Assembly (NCBI GenBank): GCA_020846655.1
Contig: JADLDL010000013.1
Span: forward strand, 1-41,648
Direction of reading: 5' to 3'
Source: Saprospiraceae bacterium
GTDB lineage: Bacteria; Bacteroidota; Bacteroidia; Chitinophagales; Saprospiraceae
Length of the DNA stretch: 41,648 nucleotides
Both the position numbers and the translations under genes were made by a program. The notes under the pieces are model-generated. The model did not search any database. It was not told where the DNA came from and was given only the letters and a program-made list of their open reading frames with translations. Below, piece after piece: positions 22,515 through 30,043 of this stretch (within the stretch, counting starts at the first letter, position 1; each line of letters opens with the position of its first letter).

Positions 22515-24143
22515 TTAATTTTTCACAAATTTCTCCGAACGTACGGCATCATTCCGGCTCAACGAAACCACATACACCCCAAGTGGCAGGTTACTGGCGT
22601 CAAATTTCCACTCATTTTTGACAAACGGATCGGGCATCCAGGTATCGTCGGCGATCAGTTGACCCAGCATATTGAAGACCCGGATGCGATACGGGTTGTA
22701 GGTCGGCGTCTGAAAATTCACGGTCAGGAAATCGAATACCGGGTTGGGTTTGATCTGCAAAATTTGCAGCGGGCCGGTCACGGCGCCGTCGCATAGGGTT
22801 TGCACGGCATTCACAGAGGCTTGCACGTCGAGCCGCCCGCCCGTAACGGTAATGCCCGCGAGAGTTTCGTTGGGCGCTACATTTTCGAGTATAGTGGCCC
22901 GCACCCGGCGGGCGCAGAGTTCCGGCTGGGAAAGGGCATCGGCGGTGAAACTCGCGCAATTGAGGCTGTACAAAAAGGCCACTGCGCCCGTCACATGGGG
23001 CGTAGCCGCTGAGGTGCCGTCGAAATAGCCGTATTTCGGGGTTTGACTGTCGCTCAGGGTCGTGTAGGTATTGTGCCCCGGCGCGCCCAGGTCAATATAG
23101 GTGTTGCCAAAGCCGGCCGAGGAGCGTTTGTTGTCAAACTTATCCACATTGGTCACCGTGATCAGGTATTCGCTTTCGCAGGTGGTGGGCATATCGCCCA
23201 CTTCATCCACATCGACATCCACATTGGCGGTGGCGCCCACGCTGACGACGCCCACGGCGCCGAGGGAATCGTAGGCGGCACACCAGAGTTGGTGGTCGGC
23301 AGCCCATTCCTTGTCGAAGCCGAACGAAGCGTTTGTCGCCGTGATAAAAGCGCCTTTTGCACCGTTGCTCGTGTTGTAGAGGCGCCGCATCTTGGCCACA
23401 TAGTTATAGGCGGCGATGATTTCGTCTTCGTATTCCACATTGGCCAGGCAAAGCAACTTCACGTTCCAGTTGATGCCGGTGACGCCCTGGTTGTTGTTGC
23501 CCCGGGCGCCGATGATGCCCGAGACGCCGGTGCCGTGGAAACTCGGGATGCCCGGATCGTCGTCGCCGGTGCGGGGGTTCCAGCCCCGGTAGTCGTCGAC
23601 ATAGCCGTTGCCGTCGTCGTCAATGCCATTGCCGGGCGTTTCTCCCCGGTTGTAGTAAATATTGGGCGCCAGGTCGGGGTGGCTGAGCAGGGTGCCTTTT
23701 TCCAAAACAGCCACCACAATAGTATCGCCGGCGAGGGTGACGCCCCCCGTGGTGACGTCCCAGGCCGAGGGCATCCCGATCAGGGTCATGTTGTCTTGCT
23801 GACCCCAGAAATCATCGTTGGGGGTTTGGCGTTCGGAAGTGATATGGTTCCACTGTGCGGCATTGACGCCAGGGAGGGCTCGGGCAGCCGCCAACAGGGC
23901 TGGCATGTCGGCACGGGCTTCGTCGAAGCCCAGCAGGTACACCCGCCATTCGGGGGCGGGCAGGCTTTTGAGGGCAACCGGGGTACCGGCTGCGCGGCTC
24001 AGTTGCGTCAGCACCGTTTGGATGCCCGCGTCGGCATGGAGTTGGAGGAGCATTTCGCCGCTGCGGCGCACGGCTTGTTGGGCCGAAAGGGTTGCCGTCA
24101 GGCAGAAACTGAGCAGGAAGAGGAGGTAGGATTTCTTTGTCAT
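22515..24143 (-). CDS. S8 (subtilisin-like) peptidase with T9SS sorting domain; catalytic Asp replaced by Glu
   Basis: A 542-residue exported protein: signal peptide to about residue 22, an N-terminal propeptide-like region, a subtilase domain (about 110-455) and a T9SS sorting domain (about 465-542; IKPNPVFDFLTVNF to RSEKFVKN). His203 in SFHGTGVSG and Ser378 in DGTSAATPHVTG are present and Asn307 could supply the oxyanion hole. The usual VDTG Asp position reads VAVLEKGTLLSHPDL, putting Glu148 where Asp is expected. It may be a divergent active enzyme or a degraded one. A calcium-like GIDDDGNGYVDDYRGW loop follows. ATG 24143 is preferred over a TTG at 24152. Confidence 0.87.
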   Translation of the reverse strand: MTKKSYLLFLLSFCLTATLSAQQAVRRSGEMLLQLHADAGIQTVLTQLSRAAGTPVALKSLPAPEWRVYLLGFDEARADMPALLAAARALPGVNAAQWNHITSERQTPNDDFWGQQDNMTLIGMPSAWDVTTGGVTLAGDTIVVAVLEKGTLLSHPDLAPNIYYNRGETPGNGIDDDGNGYVDDYRGWNPRTGDDDPGIPSFHGTGVSGIIGARGNNNQGVTGINWNVKLLCLANVEYEDEIIAAYNYVAKMRRLYNTSNGAKGAFITATNASFGFDKEWAADHQLWCAAYDSLGAVGVVSVGATANVDVDVDEVGDMPTTCESEYLITVTNVDKFDNKRSSAGFGNTYIDLGAPGHNTYTTLSDSQTPKYGYFDGTSAATPHVTGAVAFLYSLNCASFTADALSQPELCARRVRATILENVAPNETLAGITVTGGRLDVQASVNAVQTLCDGAVTGPLQILQIKPNPVFDFLTVNFQTPTYNPYRIRVFNMLGQLIADDTWMPDPFVKNEWKFDASNLPLGVYVVSLSRNDAVRSEKFVKN

Positions 24144-24232
24144 ATGGTGCAATTTATTTAGGTCGAATCGGTAATACGGAGATAAGACAACAAATTAACG
24201 GCAAAAGGCAAGTTGATGCGGGCATTTTTTTG

Positions 24233-25039
24233 CTACTGGCCTGCCAATTCCAGGCTTTTCCGCAGTTTTTGGAAATAGGCCGGCGATTGTAGCAGGCGGC
24301 TGCCGTACCAGGAAAACAATTCGCCATCTACCACCAGCATCTGCGCCCCGGGGCAGGCTTCCCGAAAGGGGCCGAAGTGTTTTTCGGCAAAGGGAAAAGG
24401 CTCCGACGACAACAGGATGCAATCGGGCTGTGCCGCCGCCAAGGTCTCCAGGTCAATCTCCGGATACCGGCGCCGGTCGGCAAACACATTGTCGAACCCC
24501 GCTTCCGATAGCATCGTGTCGATAAACGTATCGGCGGCCGCCACCAGGTATGGCTTGCGCCAGATAAAATAGGCGGCTTTGCGGCGGGACTGCCCTGCGG
24601 GCAGGCGCTGCGCAGCAAAGGCCCGTTCGATCTGATGGGCCCATTGGGCGCCTTCCTGCGCTTTTCCGGTGAGCCGGCCCACCGAGCGGATCATGTCCAG
24701 GGCATCGTTGAGTGAAAAAATATCGCTGATCCAGACCGGGTAATGCCGGGCCAGTTCGAGGATCTGGGCTTGTTCGTTTTCTTCTTTGTTGGCTAAAATA
24801 AGGTCAGGGCGCAGCGCGGCTATTTTGTGCAGGTCTACGGTTTTGGTGCCGCCGATCCGTTTTTTGTGTTGAAACCACTCCGGCGGGTGCACACAAAACT
24901 TGGTGATGCCGCAGACCTCGTCGCGCAGGCCCAAATCGAACAACAACTCGGTTTGGGAGGGCACGAGCGACACGATCCGCCGGGGCGGGTCTTGTGGCAG
25001 GGAAAAGGTACGGCCGGTTTGGTCGGTGAACAGTTGCAT
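24233..25039 (-). CDS. Cobalamin/siderophore-type helical-backbone substrate-binding protein (BtuF-like)
   Basis: A 268-residue protein of the BtuF/FecB fold: RRIVSLVPSQTELLFDLG start, the CGITKFCVHPPEW segment, KTVDLHKIAALRPDLILANKEEN, a long connecting helix, and DNVFADRRRYPEIDLETLAAAQPDCILLSSEPFP. No signal peptide or lipobox is seen, so it is either cytoplasmic or exported in an unusual way; the leaderless form is common in Bacteroidota. Its start lies 10 bases past the rlmB stop, so the two are probably one transcript. The ligand is unknown and no ABC transporter genes are nearby. Confidence 0.78.
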   Translation of the reverse strand: MQLFTDQTGRTFSLPQDPPRRIVSLVPSQTELLFDLGLRDEVCGITKFCVHPPEWFQHKKRIGGTKTVDLHKIAALRPDLILANKEENEQAQILELARHYPVWISDIFSLNDALDMIRSVGRLTGKAQEGAQWAHQIERAFAAQRLPAGQSRRKAAYFIWRKPYLVAAADTFIDTMLSEAGFDNVFADRRRYPEIDLETLAAAQPDCILLSSEPFPFAEKHFGPFREACPGAQMLVVDGELFSWYGSRLLQSPAYFQKLRKSLELAGQ

Positions 25040-25049
25040 CCGGTACTGG

Positions 25050-25787
25050 TTAAAGACCGGCTCGTTGGCGAAGGGTTTCGTACAAACAGATGCCGGCGGC
25101 TACACTGACGTTGTAGGAGTCGAAATCGGTTGCCTGGGGGATTTTTACCCGGTGGTCGGCCATTTTCAACAACTTGGGGTGCAGACCATCGCCTTCCGAG
25201 CCCATGAGGATAGCGGTGGGCACGGTAAAATCGACCTCAAACAAGGGTACCGATTGCTGGGTGAGGGCTGTGGCCACCACCTGTACGCCGGCTTCCTGGA
25301 GCCATTCAACCGTAGAAAACACGCTGCGCACCCGGCAAAGCCGGATCCGGGCCAGCGCACCGGCAGAGGCTTTCATGGCTTCTTCGTTGGCTGGCGCAGC
25401 GCCCGATTGCGGCACGATGACGGCATGGGCGCCGGCACATTCCGCCGAACGGCAAATGGCCCCGAAATTGCGGACATCGGTGATGCCATCGAGCAGCAGG
25501 AACAAGGGTATTTGGCCTTGCTCAAACACGAAGGGCAGGATGTCTTCGAGGGCCTGGTATTCGACCAGGGCCAACCAGGCGGCGACTCCCTGGTGGTTGC
25601 CGCGCACCAGTTTGTTCAGTTTTTCTTTGGGAACGACCTGCAGGGGAATACCGTGCGCCTTGGTCAGGTGGCGGATTTCTTTTTCCAACTCGCCGCGCAG
25701 GCCTTGCTGGAAAAATACTTTTTCTACCGGCTGGCCGGCTTCGATGGCTTCTACCACCGGGTGGTGGCCGTAAATCAGGTTGGACAT
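25050..25787 (-). CDS. rlmB: 23S rRNA (guanosine-2'-O)-methyltransferase, RlmB/TrmH family
   Basis: Methylates the 2'-O of a guanosine in 23S rRNA using SAM. The 245-residue protein opens with the short substrate-binding domain (NLIYGHHPVVEAIEAG) and then has the SPOUT knot: LLDGITDVRNFGAICRSAEC, AILMGSEGDGL, and DSYNVSVAAGICLYE with the family's N and S residues. ATG 25785-25787 gives the normal start; 25859 would add 24 unlikely residues. Divergent from the membrane-protein gene at 25946. Confidence 0.92.
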   Translation of the reverse strand: MSNLIYGHHPVVEAIEAGQPVEKVFFQQGLRGELEKEIRHLTKAHGIPLQVVPKEKLNKLVRGNHQGVAAWLALVEYQALEDILPFVFEQGQIPLFLLLDGITDVRNFGAICRSAECAGAHAVIVPQSGAAPANEEAMKASAGALARIRLCRVRSVFSTVEWLQEAGVQVVATALTQQSVPLFEVDFTVPTAILMGSEGDGLHPKLLKMADHRVKIPQATDFDSYNVSVAAGICLYETLRQRAGL

Positions 25788-25895
25788 AGTGTAAAAAGTG
25801 GGGCAAGATACGGCGTTTCGGGGGAGACGCCGGGGCTTTTTTGGAACGCCAGCGGGCATGGCAGGTTCTGGCTGAACAAAAATCCGGCTCGGGGC

Positions 25896-25925
25896 TTGTA
25901 TTCCTGGCAGATCGCCTTAACTTTG
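25896..25925 (+). promoter_or_regulatory. Promoter of the membrane protein/regulator/DUF1361 operon
   Basis: TTG (25896-25898), 19 bases, TAACTTTG (25918-25925): full consensus, 20 bases before the ATG at 25946. It rules out a start at 25841. Confidence 0.65.
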
Positions 25926-25945
25926 CCCCACAAAGTTCTTTTAGC

Positions 25946-26593
25946 ATGAATGACACCAAACAACATCTGGAACACCTTGCCGAAATGCGCGCGCTGATGG
26001 AGCGCAGCAGCCGGTTTTTGAGCCTCAGCGGTTTATCAGGCGTCTGGGCCGGTCTTTGCGCCCTGGCGGGAGCCGCTGCGGTGTATAGTTTTCTGGGTAT
26101 AACGCCTTTCTCCGGCCGGGACGGGTATTATTTTCAGAAAGCGATCCATACCACTCAATGGGGCATGGACTACAAAAGCGCATTCGTGCTGATCGCTCTC
26201 TTGGTGTTAGCAACGGCGCTTGTGGGGGGTATTTTTTGTACCACCCGCAAGGCCCGCCGCCAGGGGCACCGCATCTGGGATGCTACTTCGCGGCGGCTGC
26301 TTTGGGCCCTGGCCATTCCGCTGGCTACAGGCGGTTGTTTTTGCCTGGCGCTGTTGTACTGGGATTTGCCCGGCCTGGTGCCGCCGGCCACCCTGGTTTT
26401 TTACGGCCTGGCCCTGATCAATGGCAGCAAATTTACCTTGCGTGACGTGGAATTTCTGGGATTATCCGAGATTGCGCTCGGATTATCGGGGATGTTTTAC
26501 CTCGGCACCGGACTGGAACTCTGGGCTTTCGGGTTCGGCGTACTGCATATTTTGTACGGCGCCTGGATGTATTGGAAATATGAGGGCCAGTAA
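25946..26593 (+). CDS. Multi-pass membrane protein of unknown function
   Basis: A 215-residue inner-membrane protein. A charged, helical N-terminus (MNDTKQHLEHLAEMRALMER) is followed by about six membrane helices, with a basic cytoplasmic loop TTRKARRQGHRIWD. The ERSSRFLSLSGLSGVWAG stretch is typical of uncharacterised Bacteroidota proteins encoded next to a small winged-helix regulator, as here (15 bases downstream). The pairing suggests the regulator controls it or is controlled with it; no function is known. Confidence 0.82.
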   Translation: MNDTKQHLEHLAEMRALMERSSRFLSLSGLSGVWAGLCALAGAAAVYSFLGITPFSGRDGYYFQKAIHTTQWGMDYKSAFVLIALLVLATALVGGIFCTTRKARRQGHRIWDATSRRLLWALAIPLATGGCFCLALLYWDLPGLVPPATLVFYGLALINGSKFTLRDVEFLGLSEIALGLSGMFYLGTGLELWAFGFGVLHILYGAWMYWKYEGQ

Positions 26594-26608
26594 TCAACCG
26601 TTTGGCAG

Positions 26609-26923
26609 ATGAAAGATTTTATTACTCAACTCAATCCTGCATTTGATCACCGGAACCGCCTGGGCATCATGTCCATTCTGGTGGTCAACGATTGGGTGGA
26701 GTACAATACCCTGAAAGAACTGCTCAACCTCACCGACGGCAACCTCGCCAGCCACCTGAAAGCGCTGGAAAGCAGCGAATATATCAGGGTGCACAAGCAA
26801 TTTGTCGGCCGGAAACCACAAACCACCTACGGCGTAACGGACAAGGGCAAAGAAGCGTTCAAGGCGCACCTCGATACCCTGGAAGCCATTCTGACCATTG
26901 CCCGCGAGGGCGAAGACAGCTAA
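26609..26923 (+). CDS. Winged-helix transcriptional regulator
   Basis: A 104-residue DNA-binding protein of the small winged-helix (HTH_34/ArsR-like) type. The recognition region is TDGNLASHLKALESSEYIRV and the wing is VGRKPQTTYGVTDKGKEAF. There is no sensor domain, so control may depend on dimerisation or partner proteins. It sits between the membrane-protein gene and the DUF1361 gene on one strand, with gaps of 15 and 36 bases. Confidence 0.88.
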   Translation: MKDFITQLNPAFDHRNRLGIMSILVVNDWVEYNTLKELLNLTDGNLASHLKALESSEYIRVHKQFVGRKPQTTYGVTDKGKEAFKAHLDTLEAILTIAREGEDS

Positions 26924-26959
26924 CGTCCTTCTTTTTCCAACAACTATCCTGCTCCACCT

Positions 26960-27676
26960 ATGATCCGCGCGCACTTTCGCGACCGCCGTCAGTTCAACCT
27001 TTTTGGACTGCTGGTCATGGCTACCGCCCTCAACGCCTTGCTGCTGCTGGGCCGGGCTGCATTGGTCAACTATAAAACCCACCCGGCCCATTCGTTGGCC
27101 TGGCCCGAAATCCAGGGCCTGTTCGGTCTGGCATTCGGCTTTCTGGGCTGGAATTTATTCCTCGCCTGGGTTCCGTACCTGGCTGCGTTGCGTTTTGAGC
27201 GCAGCGGGAGCCGGCTGCGCTGGGCTTGGTTTCTGCTTTGGTTGTTGTTTTTGCCCAATGCGCCCTATATCGTCACCGATTTCATCCACTTGCACCACCG
27301 GCCACCGGTGCCGGTTTGGTACGACATGGTGATGCTCTTTTCATTTGCCAGCACCGGCCTGATGCTGGGCCTGTTGTCGCTCTACGAAATTCGCCTGGCC
27401 TTGGGCCGGCAGTGGAGCCGGCTATTCACCGAGAGCATCATGTGTGCCGCCATTGGTCTGGCCGGATTTGGCGTATGGCTGGGTCGTTTTCAGCGCTGGA
27501 ACTCCTGGGATGTATTTTCCAACCCGGCCGGCCTGTTGCGCGACTTGCTGCACACCGTGACGCAACGGCACGAACTGATCGACGCGCTGGGCGTGAGCGG
27601 ACTCATCGGCGCCATGTTGCTGATGGGCTATGCGATGTTGTCAGTAATGTTGTCGGGCGGGCGAAGCAATTGCTGA
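26960..27676 (+). CDS. DUF1361 family membrane protein
   Basis: A 238-residue inner-membrane protein with about six to seven helices. The family-defining motifs are present: GWNLFLAWVPYL, LLFLPNAPYIVTDFIHL and GRFQRWNSWDV. Function is unknown. Its TGA stop (27674-27676) directly touches the TAA of the convergent pcm gene, with no base between them. Confidence 0.88.
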   Translation: MIRAHFRDRRQFNLFGLLVMATALNALLLLGRAALVNYKTHPAHSLAWPEIQGLFGLAFGFLGWNLFLAWVPYLAALRFERSGSRLRWAWFLLWLLFLPNAPYIVTDFIHLHHRPPVPVWYDMVMLFSFASTGLMLGLLSLYEIRLALGRQWSRLFTESIMCAAIGLAGFGVWLGRFQRWNSWDVFSNPAGLLRDLLHTVTQRHELIDALGVSGLIGAMLLMGYAMLSVMLSGGRSNC

Positions 27677-28381
27677 TTACTTTCCGGACTTGTTCAGCCC
27701 CCCTAAAAAGGGCACAAACCGGAACGCATCCAGCATTTCTTCCTGATATGTCGCAGCAGAAGTCCGGACGATCCGGTACATGTATTGCACCTCCTCTCCT
27801 ACCGGAATGGCCAGAATACCTCCTACAGCCAGTTGATTTTTTAAATCTTCGGGCACCACAGGGGCGCCGGCGGTCACGATGATTTTATCGTAGGGGGCGT
27901 ATTCCGGCAGGCCTTTGGTGCCGTCGCGAAAAAAACACCGCACGCTGGAAAAGCCGATGTCCGACAGCAGTGCGCGGGCCTGTTCATAGAGGGCCTCCTG
28001 GCGTTCGACCGTAAAAACACGGGCGCCCAGCGCGGCCAGGATGGCCGCCTGATACCCTGATCCGGTACCGATTTCCAGTACCCGGTCGCCCCGGCGGACC
28101 TTGAGCAAGGCCGTCATGTAGGCAACCGTGTAGGGCTGCGAGATGGTTTGTTCGTTGCCGATCGGAAAAGGTTTGTCTTCGTAGGCGTGTTCCTCAAATG
28201 CCTTGTCCAGGAAAAAATGGCGGGGCACGGCGTTTATGGCGGCCAAAACGGCTTCATCCTCGATGCCCCTGTGGCGCAGCGCGTCTACCAGGCGCTTGCG
28301 CAAGCCCTTATGGCGGTAAGTATCAGTCACAATGTTCTGCGTTTGACGGCTTCTGCTGGAGACACTCAGGAGGGAAGCCAT
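27677..28381 (-). CDS. pcm: Protein-L-isoaspartate O-methyltransferase
   Basis: Repairs isoaspartyl residues in aged proteins using SAM. The 234-residue protein carries FPIGNEQTISQPYTVAYMTALL, the SAM-binding VLEIGTGSGYQAAIL, VERQEALYEQA and the C-terminal IVTAGAPVVPEDLKNQL. ATG 28379-28381 is chosen because a TACTTTTG promoter box (28400-28407) lies 18 bases upstream and would fall inside the longer reading that starts at 28438. Confidence 0.93.
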   Translation of the reverse strand: MASLLSVSSRSRQTQNIVTDTYRHKGLRKRLVDALRHRGIEDEAVLAAINAVPRHFFLDKAFEEHAYEDKPFPIGNEQTISQPYTVAYMTALLKVRRGDRVLEIGTGSGYQAAILAALGARVFTVERQEALYEQARALLSDIGFSSVRCFFRDGTKGLPEYAPYDKIIVTAGAPVVPEDLKNQLAVGGILAIPVGEEVQYMYRIVRTSAATYQEEMLDAFRFVPFLGGLNKSGK

Positions 28382-28399
28382 ATTTTTTTTGAAAGCACG

Positions 28400-28407
28400 C
28401 AAAAGTA
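28400..28407 (-). promoter_or_regulatory. -7 box of pcm
   Basis: On the minus strand TACTTTTG, an exact TAnnTTTG, 18 bases before the ATG. No TTG is seen at the right distance upstream. An opposing TATTTTTG at 28422-28429 could serve the phosphohexomutase gene. Confidence 0.4.
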
Positions 28408-28557
28408 CGCCACCGTTCCGATATTTTTGCCCGAGCACTGTGGGGCGCTGCGCTGCAAGGCGAAAGGTAAAAGGTAACCCGCAAAAGAGGGGCCTGCGTT
28501 TCCACCAGATCTTTTTAACACCCTTGGCCGGGCTGATTTAAACTCAACATTGAACGA

Positions 28558-29958
28558 ATGGCAACACCAATCAAATTCGGAACCGATGGCTGGCGTGCCA
28601 TCATTGCAGACGATTACACGGTAGACAACGTCATGCGCGTGGCAGAAGCCACGGCCCTCTACATGAAAAAACACAAGATGAAAAGCGCCGTTATCGGGTA
28701 CGATTGCCGGTTTGGCGGCCTGCTTTTCACTGAAACCACTGCCCGCGTACTGGGCGCCTATGGTATCAAATGCCACGTGAGCACCAGTTTCGTTTCGACG
28801 CCTATGGTGTCGCTGGGGGTGGTGAAAACCAAGAGCCAGATTGGCGTCGTGATTACGGCCAGCCACAACCCGCCTTCCTACAACGGCTTTAAACTCAAAG
28901 CGCATTACGGCGGTCCCATGGTGCCATCGGGTATTGCCGAAGTGGAAGCCCTTATTCCGGATGTGTGTTCGCTGAACACCTTGCCCACCGTCCGCGAACT
29001 GGTGGCCAAAAAACTGATCGTCGATGCCGATCTGGAAACCATGTACCTGCGCCACGTCCGGAAAAATTTCGACATGAAGGCCATCAAACAAAATGCCGGC
29101 CGCATTGCCTACGATGCCATGTACGGCGCCGGGCAGAGTGCCGTGCGCAAATTGCTGCCCCGCTCGGTCTTTTTGCACTGCGACCTGAATCCCGGCATGC
29201 ACGGCCAGGCCCCGGAACCCATCCACCGCAACCTGCAATTGCTGAGCGATACGATCAAAAAGAATCCCAAAATCACGGGCGGCCTGGCCAACGACGGCGA
29301 TGCCGACCGCATCGGGATGTACGACGAAGACGGCAATTTTGTAGACAGCCACCACCTCCTGCTGATCCTGTTGCTGTACCTCTACAAGTACAAAAACATG
29401 CGCGGCAAAGTGGTTTTCACCTTCTCCGTGACGGATAAATTGAAAAAAATGGCCGAAAAATTTGGCCTGCCGTACGAAATCACCAAAGTCGGCTTCAAGT
29501 ATATCGCCGAAATCATGACCCAGGAGGATGTCCTCGTGGGCGGCGAAGAGTCCGGCGGCCTGGCTGTAAAAGGCCATATCCCGGAGCGCGACGGCATTTG
29601 GATGGGCTTGCTGGTGTTTGAATTTATGGCTAAAACCGGCAAAACGGTCAAAGGCTTGGTGCAAGAAGTGTACGACGAAGTTGGCGCTTTTGCCTTTGAA
29701 CGCGACGACCTGCACATCACCGAGGCGCAAAAACAAGCCGTGATCGCCGCCTGCCAGGCCCGCAGTTACAAGGCTTTCGGCGACTACAAGATCCAGGGCA
29801 TGGAAGACCTCGACGGTTGGAAATTCCTGCTGGGCAATGAAAAATGGGTCATGATCCGCGCCTCCGGCACCGAGCCGGTGCTGCGGGTGTATGCCCAAAG
29901 CGGCAGCCTGGCGGAATGCCGCCAGATGCTGGATGCCACCCGTGCTGCTATTTTGTAA
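28558..29958 (+). CDS. Phosphoglucomutase/phosphomannomutase family enzyme
   Basis: A 466-residue alpha-D-phosphohexomutase that moves phosphate between C1 and C6 of glucose, mannose or glucosamine. FGTDGWRAI opens the protein. S102 in ITASHNPPSYNG is the phospho-serine, NDGDADRIGMYDEDG binds magnesium, GGEESGG recognises the sugar, and RASGTEPVLRVYAQ binds phosphate. All four sites are intact; exact sugar specificity is not evident. The last codon is TTG and the TAA stop (29956-29958) belongs to the left end of repeat copy 4. Confidence 0.93.
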   Translation: MATPIKFGTDGWRAIIADDYTVDNVMRVAEATALYMKKHKMKSAVIGYDCRFGGLLFTETTARVLGAYGIKCHVSTSFVSTPMVSLGVVKTKSQIGVVITASHNPPSYNGFKLKAHYGGPMVPSGIAEVEALIPDVCSLNTLPTVRELVAKKLIVDADLETMYLRHVRKNFDMKAIKQNAGRIAYDAMYGAGQSAVRKLLPRSVFLHCDLNPGMHGQAPEPIHRNLQLLSDTIKKNPKITGGLANDGDADRIGMYDEDGNFVDSHHLLLILLLYLYKYKNMRGKVVFTFSVTDKLKKMAEKFGLPYEITKVGFKYIAEIMTQEDVLVGGEESGGLAVKGHIPERDGIWMGLLVFEFMAKTGKTVKGLVQEVYDEVGAFAFERDDLHITEAQKQAVIAACQARSYKAFGDYKIQGMEDLDGWKFLLGNEKWVMIRASGTEPVLRVYAQSGSLAECRQMLDATRAAIL

Positions 29959-30043
29959 CGCGAATTTTTAATTCGCGTATGCTACATCGGGTGTGTCGAT
30001 TCATGCCCGACGTAGCGTACGCGAATTGAAAATTCGCGTTACA
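29954..30043. repeat. Palindromic inverted-repeat element, copy 4 (TGTAA type), between convergent stops
   Basis: A 90-bp element with arms TGTAACGCGAATTTTTAA and its inverse TTGAAAATTCGCGTTACA, inner ATCGGG/CCCGAC pairing and a loop near TGTGTCGATTCATG. About 35 of 38 arm positions pair. The left TGTAA gives the stop of the phosphohexomutase gene, and the right TTACA gives, on the other strand, the stop of the DUF3857 gene. The whole gap between the genes is this element. Confidence 0.92.
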
